Assembly: GCF_965221945.1 (NCBI RefSeq)
Contig: NZ_OZ244925.1
Coordinates: 930,001 to 994,000, forward strand
Length of the DNA stretch: 64,000 nt
Direction of reading: 5' to 3'
From: Poriferisodalis sp965221945
GTDB lineage: Bacteria; Actinomycetota; Acidimicrobiia; Acidimicrobiales; Poriferisodalaceae
The notes under the pieces were generated by a model, which saw nothing but the letters and a program-made list of their open reading frames with translations, ran no database searches and was not told the DNA's origin. This document shows positions 11,131-18,993 of this stretch, in pieces; the stretch's first letter is position 1, and each line of letters opens with the position of its first letter. The position numbers were made by a program, and so were the translations under genes.

Positions 11131-12303
11131 TCACGACGCGCTCCGGTGCAAGGCCAGGCAGGTGATGTCGTCCGAGGCGGGAGCCTCGCCGGCAAACTCC
11201 GCTACCGCGTCGAAGATCGCGGTCATTGCTTCCTTGGCGTTCTGGGGCGGTCTGCCGTTGAAAATCTGCAGGAGTCGTTGGGTGCCGAACTCTTCTTGGT
11301 CAACGTTCATCGCCTCGCTGACGCCGTCGGTGTACAGGACCAGGGTTTCGCCGGGGGCCAGTGTCATCTTGTTCTCTGTCAGGTTCTTCGTAAAGACCGC
11401 TTCGGGGGCGATGCCCAAGGCGATGCCGCCGGTTGCGGGCATCTGCTGCGCACTGCCGTCAGCATGGACGACGACTGGCGGGTCGTGCCCCGCACTGGCG
11501 TATACCACCTCGCCATTGTTGGGGTCGTATACCGCCATGATCACGGTCACGAACATGAAGGTGGGGTTGTCCGCTTGCAGGACACGGTTCGCTTCGATCA
11601 GTGCTTCTCGTGGCGAGCCGGTGCCGATGGCAGCGCCCTTGAGCGCTGTCCTGCTCGACATCATGAACAGCGCTGCAGGGATGCCCTTGTCGGACACGTC
11701 GGCAACCGTTGCGAACATCCGGTCGTTCGGCACTGCGACGTAGTCGTAGAAGTCGCCGCCGATGTTGCGAGCCGGCACCATGTTGGCGTTGATCTCATAT
11801 GCCGACGTCGCAGGGAAATCGTCGGGCAGGATCGATTGCTGCACGTTAGAAGCAATGTCGAGCTCGTTCTGGAGCGTGACGAGCTTGTCGCGTGATGCGG
11901 TGGCTTCTCGCCACTGCCTGAGGTGTTCGACGGTGCGCTCGATCGTGATTTGCAGGTCGTCGAAGTCGACGGGCTTCGTGACGAAGTCGAAGGCACCGCG
12001 GTTCATCGCGGTGCGGATGTTTGCCATATCGCCATAGGCGGAGATGATCACTGCTCGCAGGTCGTGATCGAGCGAGCCGAGTTGCGACAGCAGGGTCAGC
12101 CCGTCCATCTGCGGCATGTTGATGTCCGACAACACCAGGTCGATGGTGTCGTCCGCCCGCAGCTTCTCCAGCGCCTCCAGGCCGTTGCCCGCGAACACAA
12201 ACTCGTACTTGCCGCTGCGGATGTGCCTTCTCATCCGCTGCAGGACGAGCGGCTCGAGATCAGGCTCGTCGTCGACGACGAGGATGCGCCAGGGCTGGGA
12301 CAT
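11131..12303 (-). CDS. Response regulator with PP2C (SpoIIE/RsbU-type) phosphatase output
   Basis: A 390 aa protein. Receiver domain 1-125 with acidic pocket D11/D12, phospho-acceptor D60 (VLSDINMPQMDG) and K110 (FVTKPVD). A coiled-coil linker (125-155) leads to a SpoIIE-type PP2C domain with GGDFYDY, VADVSDKGIPAALFM and the final SDDITCLAL, which supply the metal-binding acids. By family it dephosphorylates the STAS antagonist when the receiver is phosphorylated, here most simply by the histidine kinase of the same operon. It starts 8 bp after the STAS gene. Confidence 0.92.
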   Translation of the reverse strand: MSQPWRILVVDDEPDLEPLVLQRMRRHIRSGKYEFVFAGNGLEALEKLRADDTIDLVLSDINMPQMDGLTLLSQLGSLDHDLRAVIISAYGDMANIRTAMNRGAFDFVTKPVDFDDLQITIERTVEHLRQWREATASRDKLVTLQNELDIASNVQQSILPDDFPATSAYEINANMVPARNIGGDFYDYVAVPNDRMFATVADVSDKGIPAALFMMSSRTALKGAAIGTGSPREALIEANRVLQADNPTFMFVTVIMAVYDPNNGEVVYASAGHDPPVVVHADGSAQQMPATGGIALGIAPEAVFTKNLTENKMTLAPGETLVLYTDGVSEAMNVDQEEFGTQRLLQIFNGRPPQNAKEAMTAIFDAVAEFAGEAPASDDITCLALHRSAS

Positions 12304-12311
12304 GGGCGCGA

Positions 12312-12646
12312 CTACGCCAGTTGTGCCTTCGCCTCGTCGAGCGTCCCGTACACCGTGATGATCTGATTGAAACCGCTGATCCGGAACACTTCGTCGACCG
12401 AGGCTGCAAGGGAGCAGACGGCGAATGGCATCGAACTGCTGCCGAGATGCTGGGCGATCAGCAGCAGCACACGCAGGCCGGCACTGCTGATGTAGTCGAT
12501 GCCGCCCATGTCGAGGACGACGCGGCTGTCATCGCCCGAGAGAGCTGCCATCAGCGCCTCGTGGAATTCGGCGAATTCGATCCATCCACCCGGCCCGCGG
12601 GACTGATCACGTTCGTGCCTGCGTCCCGCTCCTGTGCGAGTTCCAT
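12312..12646 (-). pseudogene. STAS anti-anti-sigma factor, frameshifted
   Basis: The ATG at 12646, behind a GGAGG site, begins MELAQERDAGTNVISPAGRV and runs into a TGA after 31 codons. The rest of a STAS domain (AEFHEALMAALSGDD, then VVLDMGGIDYISSAGLRVLL with the phosphorylatable Ser) lies in another frame to 12312. Inserting one base near 12569-12572 would restore a 111 aa STAS protein of normal size. The second frame has no start codon before the domain begins. Gene order (STAS, PP2C phosphatase, RsbW-like kinase) is that of a partner switch, so this is its antagonist: either a recent pseudogene or a consensus error. Confidence 0.75.
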
Positions 12647-12810
12647 ATTTTGCAGCCTCCTGCGCAGCTACGTGATGCGGAATGACCGCACCATGCCAAC
12701 CCCCTGGGCACGCCAAGGCAGGCGCGCCGAGACTCGGCCTTACGTCGGCGCAACTTACTACACGCCCCCGCGGTATCCACCTATGCGTGGCTGCACGGGT
12801 GTGCCACGTC

Positions 12811-12857
12811 TTCTCTGTGCAATTTTGCCGCCTATGGCGGCATTTCTGCACACAGAA
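12811..12857. repeat. Palindromic intergenic element, copy 1
   Basis: Left arm CTGTGCAATTTTGCCGCC, loop TAT, right arm GGCGGCATTTCTGCACACAG, an imperfect palindrome between the STAS gene and uvrC. Two further copies, in the opposite orientation, lie at 43673-43717 and 43733-43775. Shared words are CTCTGTGCAA, TTTGCCG and CGGCATTTCTGCACA. Confidence 0.7.
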
Positions 12858-12908
12858 CGGAGCGGGCCGCTTCTCACCGGGGATTCGCTGCATGCGCCTC
12901 CCGTCTCT

Positions 12909-12914
12909 TAGCCT
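12909..12914 (+). promoter_or_regulatory. -10 hexamer of a leaderless promoter (uvrC)
   Basis: TAGCCT is followed after 6 nt by the GTG of uvrC, with no ribosome-binding site. Confidence 0.45.
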
Positions 12915-12920
12915 GCGGGT

Positions 12921-14795
12921 GTGGGCCTGCGTCCTGAGGGGGGATCGGTACCGGATACGCCGGGGAGCTACCAGTTCTTGGACGCGGACGGACGGATCAT
13001 CTACGTAGGCAAGGCCAAGAGCCTGCGCTCGCGCCTGAACAGCTATTTCGGCGATCCCGCGGGGATGCACCATCGCACCGCCCAGATGGTCGCCACGGCT
13101 GCTTCGGTCGAGTGGATCGAGGTTTCCACCGAGGTCGAGGCGCTCATGCTCGAGTACAGCCTCATCCAGCGGCATCAACCAAGGTTCAACGTCCGGCTGC
13201 GGGACGACAAGTCGTATCCATTCCTGGCGGTGACACTGCTCGACGAGTGGCCGCGCGCGATGGTCATGCGCGGGCGTCGCAAGCGAGGCAATCGGTACTT
13301 CGGACCGTATGGCCATGCGTACGCCATCCGGGAAACACTCGACTTGCTCTTGCGAACCTTCCCGATCCGCACGTGCAGTGACAGCAAGCTGGCAACCCAT
13401 CAGCGGCTCGGCCGCCCTTGCCTGCTCTACCACATCGAGCAGTGCGCCGGACCGTGTGTGGGCGAAATCGGGCGGAACGAATACGACCGGCTTGTCCGGG
13501 AGTTGGTTCGCTTCCTCGAAGGCGACACAGACACCATCGTCAACGACCTTGAACAGCGCATGGCCGACGCCTCGACGGAACTCGAATTCGAGCTCGCCGC
13601 CCGGCTGAGAGACCGTCTCGCCAGCGTTCGTCGGGCGATCGAGAAGCAGCAGCTCGCCGGAACCCGCAACGAAGACTTCGACGTCATCGGCATGAGCGAC
13701 GACGAGCTCGAGGCAGCCGTCCAGCTGTTCTTCGTCCGCAAGGGCCGGGTGATGGGCCAGCGGGGGTTCATCGTGGACAAAGTCGAGGAGCTCGACGGCC
13801 CACAGTTGGTGGCACGTGTTCTGGAGCAGCTCTACCACGACGAGAATCCGCTCGGTTGGCCGAAGCTGGTGCTGGTGCCTGAGGCCCCCGCGGAGGCGGG
13901 TCTCTACGAGGAATGGCTGAGCGGGCAGCGCGGATCTCGGGTGACGCTGCGCATCCCGCAACGCGGCGACAAGCGAGCGCTTATGGAAACAGCGCGGCAC
14001 AACGCACGTGAGTCGCTCGCGCGGCACCGCTTGCGCCGTGGAACCGACCACAACAGCCGTGCCCGTGCACTGAACGAGCTGGCGGAGCACTTGGAGCTGC
14101 CGCGGCCGCCGCTGCGCATCGAGTGCTACGACATGAGCCACCTGCAGGGCACCAACTACGTCGGCTCGATGGTGGTGCTGGAAGACGGCCTGCCTCGCAG
14201 AAGCGAGTACCGCCACTTCCGCGTTCGCAACGTCCCGGGCAATGACGACTATGCCGCCATGGACGAGGTGCTGCGCCGCCGGTTGCGGAACTACTTGACC
14301 GAACGGGAATTGCCGGCATCCGAACAGGGGCGGTTCGCGTACCCGCCCCAGTTGCTCGTGGTGGACGGCGGCAAGGGGCAGCTCGGCGTTGCGGCGGCGG
14401 TTCTCGACGAATTGGGGTTGCGAGAGCAGATCCCGGTGTGTGCGTTGGCAAAGCAATTCGAGGAGGTGTTCGTGCCGGGCCGGTCCGAGGCGTTGCGGAT
14501 CCCTCGCCAGTCTGAGGCGCTGTACCTGCTGCAGCGGGTGCGCGACGAGAGCCACCGGTTCGCCGTGTCGTGCCACCGGCGGCTGCGGGGCAAGGCGATG
14601 AAGCGCGGGGTGCTCGACGGGATCACGGGCCTAGGGGACAAGCGACGGGCACGCCTGGTGCGTGAGTTCGGCAGTGTCGGCGCAGTGAAGGCGGCCACGC
14701 TGGAGGAGTTGCGGGCCTTGAGCTGGCTGCCGGACGCTGTTGCGGAGGCGGTGTACGCCGCTACGCACCCTGCCGAGGCGCTGGCAGGCTCCTGA
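12921..14795 (+). CDS. uvrC: Excinuclease ABC subunit C
   Basis: A 624 aa dual-incision nuclease of excision repair. N-terminal GIY-YIG nuclease (PGSYQFLDADGRIIYVGKAKSL, residues 14-36, with the Tyr pair and catalytic Arg). A UVR motif (STELEFELAARLRDRLASVR, about 215-235) would bind UvrB. An RNase-H-like second nuclease (RIECYDMSHLQGTNYVGSMV and VVDGGKGQL) supplies the 5' incision acids, and a helix-hairpin-helix pair closes the protein (GLGDKRRARLVREFGSVGAV). The GTG at 12921 yields the family N-terminus. It is followed after 26 bp by the repeat array before rapZ, the usual actinobacterial uvrC-rapZ order. Confidence 0.97.
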   Translation: MGLRPEGGSVPDTPGSYQFLDADGRIIYVGKAKSLRSRLNSYFGDPAGMHHRTAQMVATAASVEWIEVSTEVEALMLEYSLIQRHQPRFNVRLRDDKSYPFLAVTLLDEWPRAMVMRGRRKRGNRYFGPYGHAYAIRETLDLLLRTFPIRTCSDSKLATHQRLGRPCLLYHIEQCAGPCVGEIGRNEYDRLVRELVRFLEGDTDTIVNDLEQRMADASTELEFELAARLRDRLASVRRAIEKQQLAGTRNEDFDVIGMSDDELEAAVQLFFVRKGRVMGQRGFIVDKVEELDGPQLVARVLEQLYHDENPLGWPKLVLVPEAPAEAGLYEEWLSGQRGSRVTLRIPQRGDKRALMETARHNARESLARHRLRRGTDHNSRARALNELAEHLELPRPPLRIECYDMSHLQGTNYVGSMVVLEDGLPRRSEYRHFRVRNVPGNDDYAAMDEVLRRRLRNYLTERELPASEQGRFAYPPQLLVVDGGKGQLGVAAAVLDELGLREQIPVCALAKQFEEVFVPGRSEALRIPRQSEALYLLQRVRDESHRFAVSCHRRLRGKAMKRGVLDGITGLGDKRRARLVREFGSVGAVKAATLEELRALSWLPDAVAEAVYAATHPAEALAGS

Positions 14796-14821
14796 GGCCC
14801 GCGGCGTACCCGTACCCGCGG

Positions 14822-14933
14822 CCCAATACGATCGGCCCAATACGATCGGCCCAATACGATCGGCCCAATACGATCGGCCCAATACGATCGGCCCAATACG
14901 ATCGGCCCAATACGATCGGCCCAATACGATCGG
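14822..14933. repeat. Eight perfect tandem copies of a 14 bp unit
   Basis: CCCAATACGATCGG is repeated eight times without a mismatch, starting 26 bp after uvrC and ending 4 bp before the GTG of rapZ. Each unit holds the palindrome CGATCG and the promoter-like hexamer TACGAT. Perfect identity points to recent expansion. There are no spacers, so it is not a CRISPR. Unit length is not a multiple of three. Confidence 0.95.
14925..14930 (+). promoter_or_regulatory. -10 hexamer in the last repeat unit (rapZ)
   Basis: TACGAT of the eighth repeat unit is 7 nt from the GTG of rapZ, the distance expected for a leaderless transcript. The seven other units place identical hexamers every 14 bp upstream. 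Confidence 0.4.
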
Positions 14934-14937
14934 CATC

Positions 14938-15852
14938 GTGGCTGAGGGGCCAGAGTTCGTGATCGTGGCTGGCCTGTCGGGAGCAGGCCGCTCCACGGCG
15001 GCGAATGCGCTCGAGGACGTCGGCTGGTTCGTCATCGACAACCTGCCGCCGCATCTCATCGGGGACGTGGCCGACATGGTGGCCCGGCCCGGTGCCCGGC
15101 TGCGCCGCGTGGCGCTGGTGGCAGGGACCCGGGAATACCGAGAGGACTTGGTAACGGCCATAACGCAGCTACGCGAGCGCAACGCGTCGGTGCGGGTCGT
15201 GTACCTGGATGCACCCACGGACGTGCTGGTGCGGCGCTACGACGACACTCGGCGCCGCCATCCCCTGCACACCGGCGATCTGCCCGCGGTAGACCCTCCA
15301 GAGGAACCGTCTGGCGCCGAGCCGGTGGCCGACTCGGTCATCGACGCCATCGAGCTCGAGCGGGAGTTGCTCGCCGATGTGCGCGAGACCGCCGATGTGG
15401 TCATCGACACGGGTGATCTCAACGTCCACGAGCTGCGCGACCGAGTGCGTGACGAGTTCAGCGCATCCGGCGACGAGCCTCAGATGCGAACTGCGATCAT
15501 GTCCTTCGGCTACAAGCACGGTGTGCCGCGGGAAGCTGACCTGGTGTTCGACTGTCGCTTCCTGCCGAACCCGCACTGGGTGGCCGAGCTGAGGCCGCAC
15601 ACCGGGCTCCATCCCGGGGTACGGGAGTGGGTGCTCGTCCAGCCGGCTACTGACGCCTTCTTGGAGCACCTCATGCCGCTGCTCGATGCACTGTTGCCGT
15701 CCTATCGCGCCGAGGGCAAGTCGTACCTGACGATCGCGCTGGGCTGCACAGGCGGTCGGCACCGCAGCGTCGCCATTGCCGAAGAAGTGACTCGCCTGTT
15801 GGCGGAGCAGGGCCACGATCTCCACTGCCGCCACCGCGACATCGCCCGCTAA
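14938..15852 (+). CDS. rapZ: RNase adapter RapZ / nucleotide-binding YvcJ family
   Basis: A 304 aa P-loop protein. Walker A is GLSGAGRST (about residues 12-20) followed by the family block ALEDVGWFVIDNLPPHLI; the C-terminal domain has SFGYKHGVPREADLVFDCRFLPNPHW and ends with LTIALGCTGGRHRSVAIAE. In E. coli RapZ targets a small RNA to RNase E; in actinobacteria the role is less clear. The GTG at 14938 is the first start giving the family N-terminus; the open frame upstream is only the repeat array. The usual partners yvcK and whiA do not follow; gap comes next. Confidence 0.93.
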   Translation: MAEGPEFVIVAGLSGAGRSTAANALEDVGWFVIDNLPPHLIGDVADMVARPGARLRRVALVAGTREYREDLVTAITQLRERNASVRVVYLDAPTDVLVRRYDDTRRRHPLHTGDLPAVDPPEEPSGAEPVADSVIDAIELERELLADVRETADVVIDTGDLNVHELRDRVRDEFSASGDEPQMRTAIMSFGYKHGVPREADLVFDCRFLPNPHWVAELRPHTGLHPGVREWVLVQPATDAFLEHLMPLLDALLPSYRAEGKSYLTIALGCTGGRHRSVAIAEEVTRLLAEQGHDLHCRHRDIAR

Positions 15853-15941
15853 GCGCCGCCAGCCCGCTAGACAGCTAACGGTAGATCGGGCCCGGGCGAA
15901 GGCAGCCCGCGAGGTTCGTGGAGCGAAGGGGACAGCAGCAG

Positions 15942-16946
15942 ATGAGCGTGCGCGTGGGCGTCAACGGCTTCGGCCGGATCGGGCGCAACTTCTACCGGGC
16001 GGCCGACCGCCCCGACTGCGACATCGAGATCGTGGCGGTGAACGACCTCGGAAACACGGCGACGATGGCCCACCTGCTGAAGTACGACTCAGTGCTGGGC
16101 AACCTGTCGCACGACATCGCCGCCACCGACGGCGGCATCTCGATCGATGGCAAGGTGCTGCCGGTGCTGTCGGAGCGAAACCCTGCCGATCTGCCGTGGG
16201 CCGACTACGGGGTGGATGTGGTGGTGGAATCCACAGGCATCTTCACCTCCCGCGACAAGGCGGCCATGCACCTCGACGCTGGTGCCCCGCTCGTGGTCGT
16301 GTCGGCCCCTGCGTCGGGCGCCGACGCCACATTCGTCGTGGGCGTGAACGACGCTGAGTTCGACCCCGCAGCGCACAAGGTGGTCTCGAACGCGAGCTGC
16401 ACCACGAATTGCTTCGTCCCGATGGTGCAGGTGCTCGACCAGGCATTCGGCGTGCAGCAGGGCCTCATGACGACCATCCACGCCTACACAGGCGACCAGT
16501 CGCTGGTGGACGGACCGCACTCCGACTTGCGCCGGGCCCGCGCCTCAGCGGTGAACATCATCCCGACCTCGACTGGTGCCGCCCGTGCGACTGGGCTGGT
16601 GCTGCAGTCGATGGCGGGCAGGCTGGACGGAACCTCGCTGCGTGTTCCGATTCCCGACGGTTCGATCACCGACTTCACAGCGACCCTCGACGCCAGCCCG
16701 AGCGTCGAGGAGGTGAACGAGGCCTTCGCCGCCGCCGCTGGCAGCGGACCCTTGGCAGGAGTGCTCGACTACTCCGAGGACCCGCTCGTGAGCAGCGACA
16801 TCGTGGGCAACCCGGCCAGCTGCGTGTTCGATTCCGGCCTGACCATGGCGATGGGCAGCATGGTCAAGGTCCTCGGCTGGTACGACAACGAGTGGGGCTA
16901 CTCGAACCGGCTGGTGGATCTCGTGGACATCATCTGCAGCCGATGA
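15942..16946 (+). CDS. gap: Glyceraldehyde-3-phosphate dehydrogenase, type I
   Basis: A 334 aa tetrameric NAD-dependent glycolytic enzyme making 1,3-bisphosphoglycerate. N-terminal Rossmann start VRVGVNGFGRIGRNFYRA; active-site block SNASCTTNCFVPM with the catalytic Cys near residue 154; the C-terminal WYDNEWGYSNRLVDL is canonical. The ATG at 15942 has AAGGGG upstream and gives a standard-length protein; a GTG at 15918 is possible but adds eight atypical residues. The stop overlaps the pgk start by 4 bp (ATGA), so gap, pgk and tpiA are translated as one unit. Confidence 0.97.
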   Translation: MSVRVGVNGFGRIGRNFYRAADRPDCDIEIVAVNDLGNTATMAHLLKYDSVLGNLSHDIAATDGGISIDGKVLPVLSERNPADLPWADYGVDVVVESTGIFTSRDKAAMHLDAGAPLVVVSAPASGADATFVVGVNDAEFDPAAHKVVSNASCTTNCFVPMVQVLDQAFGVQQGLMTTIHAYTGDQSLVDGPHSDLRRARASAVNIIPTSTGAARATGLVLQSMAGRLDGTSLRVPIPDGSITDFTATLDASPSVEEVNEAFAAAAGSGPLAGVLDYSEDPLVSSDIVGNPASCVFDSGLTMAMGSMVKVLGWYDNEWGYSNRLVDLVDIICSR

Positions 16947-18118
16947 GCGAAGTCGGCACGCTGCCGTTGCTCGAGGATCTCGAGCAACGGCTCGGTGGCC
17001 TCGACGGCCGGCGGATCCTCGTGCGTTGCGACTTCAACTTTCCGCTGCGCGACGGACCCGACGGCACGCCTGAGATTGCTGACGATCTGCGCATCCGTGC
17101 GGCGCTGCCGACCCTGCGCTGGCTGATCGAGCGGGGCGCTGCCGTCACGGCATGCTCGCACCTGGGCCGCCCCGGCGGCGCACCCGACGAGCGTTTCTCG
17201 CTGGCCCCGGTCGCCGAGCGTCTCTTAGAGCTGGCGCCCAGCATTGCCTTGGCGGAGAATCTCCGCTTCCGCCTCGGCGAGACCGCCAACGACCCCGCGT
17301 TCGTCGACGCTCTGGTAGGCGGCGCAGTCACTGCCCCATTCGGCGCTGGCAGCCCCGCCCCCTTCGATGGCTACGTGAACGACGCCTTCGGCGTCAGCCA
17401 CCGGGCGCACGCTTCCATCGTCGGTCCGCCGCAGTACCTGCCGAGCGCAGCTGGCCGCTTGCTGCACCGGGAAGCCGAAGTACTGGGCGGCCTGCGCACC
17501 GACGCCAAGCGGCCGTTCGTGGCCGTGCTGGGCGGAGCCAAGGTGAGCGACAAGCTCGGCGCGGTCGAAGCGCTGCTCTCGGTGGTGGACACGCTGGTCA
17601 TCGGCGGGGGCATGTGCTTCACGTTCCTGGCCGCAATGGGCCACCCCATCGGCGACTCGCTCTGCGAACCCGACTTCATCGAGACCTGCGAGCGCCTGCT
17701 CGCGGGCGGCGCCAGCATCGTGCTGCCCAGCGACATCACGGCACTGGATCCCGGCGGCACCGTCCGCCAGATGGGGCGCAGCCTGCCCGACGGCTGCCGC
17801 GGCCTCGACATCGGACCCGGTTCGGCGGCGGAATTCGACGACGTGATCGCTGGAGCCCGGACGGTGTTCTGGAATGGCCCGATGGGGCTGTTCGAAGACG
17901 ACCGGTTCGCCGCTGGAACCCGTGCGGTCGCCCAGTCGATGGCCGACTCCCGGGCCTTCACTGTGGTCGGGGGCGGTGACAGCGCGGCCGCCGTGGCCCA
18001 ATTCGGCCTGGTGCCGTACATGGATCACATCTCGACCGGGGGAGGCGCAGGCCTCGAACTCATCGAGCACGGCGACCTGCCCGGCCTAGCGGCGCTGCGA
18101 GACTCGCCACAGCGGTGA
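16943..18118 (+). CDS. pgk: Phosphoglycerate kinase
   Basis: A 391 aa monomeric kinase transferring phosphate from 1,3-bisphosphoglycerate to ADP. Substrate-side motifs are RILVRCDFNFPL and ACSHLGRPGG; the nucleotide side has GGAKVSDKLGAVEAL, WNGPMGLFE and VGGGDSAAAVAQFG, ending in STGGGAGLELIEHG. Normal length. It overlaps gap by 4 bp and ends 20 bp before the tpiA ATG. Confidence 0.97.
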   Translation: MSEVGTLPLLEDLEQRLGGLDGRRILVRCDFNFPLRDGPDGTPEIADDLRIRAALPTLRWLIERGAAVTACSHLGRPGGAPDERFSLAPVAERLLELAPSIALAENLRFRLGETANDPAFVDALVGGAVTAPFGAGSPAPFDGYVNDAFGVSHRAHASIVGPPQYLPSAAGRLLHREAEVLGGLRTDAKRPFVAVLGGAKVSDKLGAVEALLSVVDTLVIGGGMCFTFLAAMGHPIGDSLCEPDFIETCERLLAGGASIVLPSDITALDPGGTVRQMGRSLPDGCRGLDIGPGSAAEFDDVIAGARTVFWNGPMGLFEDDRFAAGTRAVAQSMADSRAFTVVGGGDSAAAVAQFGLVPYMDHISTGGGAGLELIEHGDLPGLAALRDSPQR

Positions 18119-18138
18119 GCCAGTCGGGGAGAGGGACG

Positions 18139-18906
18139 ATGAGTCGAACGCCACTGATCTCGGGCAATTGGAAGATGCACCTCAACCACCTCGAGGCCAT
18201 CCAGCTCTGCCAGAAGCTGAGCTACGAGTTGGCCCGGCACCGTTATGACCAGGTCGAGGTGAGCCTCCATCCGCCATTTGTGGACCTGCGATCATGCCAG
18301 ACCGTCATTGACGTCGACCGCCTCGAGTTCAAGCTCGGCGCACAGAACTGCCACGACCAGAATCAGGGCGCATTCACCGGCGAGGTCTCGCCAACCATGC
18401 TGGCCAAGCTCGACGTGACCTATGTCATCGTCGGCCACAGCGAGCGGCGAGCCCTCTTCGGCGAGACCGACGAGATCGTCGCAGCCAAAGCCGCAGCAGT
18501 GGCTAAGCAAGGCATGACCCCGATTGTCTGCGTCGGCGAGACGCTCGAAGAACGCGAAGCCGGCCGCGCCACCAACGTCGTGACCACGCAGCTCCGGGGC
18601 AGCCTCGCCAAGCTCACGCGGGCGCAATTCGAAACGCTGGTGGTGGCCTACGAGCCAGTGTGGGCAATCGGTACGGGCCGCAATGCGTCACCCGTGGATG
18701 CCCAGGACATGTGCGCCAGTGCGCGTCGTGTCATCGACGAGATGCGCCCCGGCACCGGCTCGCTGGTGCGAGTCCAATACGGCGGATCGGTCAAGCCCGT
18801 CAACGCCCCAGAGTTGCTCGGCCAGCCAGATGTCGACGGCGCCCTCGTCGGCGGCGCCTCCCTTGACGCCACCCAATTCGCCCGAATCGTCAACGCGGCC
18901 AGATAG
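18139..18906 (+). CDS. tpiA: Triose-phosphate isomerase
   Basis: A 255 aa TIM barrel interconverting dihydroxyacetone phosphate and glyceraldehyde 3-phosphate. Catalytic Lys in SGNWKMH, electrophilic His in VGHSERRALFGE, catalytic Glu in AYEPVWAIGTG (about residue 172), and the phosphate-binding YGGSVKPVN. The ATG at 18139 is preceded by GGGGAGAGGGA and is preferred to a GTG at 18115. Last gene of the gap-pgk-tpiA unit. Confidence 0.97.
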   Translation: MSRTPLISGNWKMHLNHLEAIQLCQKLSYELARHRYDQVEVSLHPPFVDLRSCQTVIDVDRLEFKLGAQNCHDQNQGAFTGEVSPTMLAKLDVTYVIVGHSERRALFGETDEIVAAKAAAVAKQGMTPIVCVGETLEEREAGRATNVVTTQLRGSLAKLTRAQFETLVVAYEPVWAIGTGRNASPVDAQDMCASARRVIDEMRPGTGSLVRVQYGGSVKPVNAPELLGQPDVDGALVGGASLDATQFARIVNAAR

Positions 18907-18981
18907 CGCCTGCACGGCGCGCGGTTCGCAAACGAAATGAGGCGTGTGTGGCGCCGGCAGCGGCGGTCAGGGGGCCGAACC

Positions 18982-18987
18982 TAGAGT
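18982..18987 (+). promoter_or_regulatory. -10 hexamer of a leaderless promoter
   Basis: TAGAGT lies 6 nt before the GTG at 18994, with no Shine-Dalgarno in between. Confidence 0.4.
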
Positions 18988-18993
18988 CACGGC

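Noticed and set aside
12647..14576. Long minus-strand open frame opposite uvrC running into the STAS gene
   Set aside because: It lies wholly opposite a complete uvrC, has low-complexity antisense composition and no family motifs; only its last part (12312-12575) is a real STAS domain.
14822..14933. Possible CRISPR array
   Set aside because: The 14 bp units are contiguous with no spacers and no cas genes are present.
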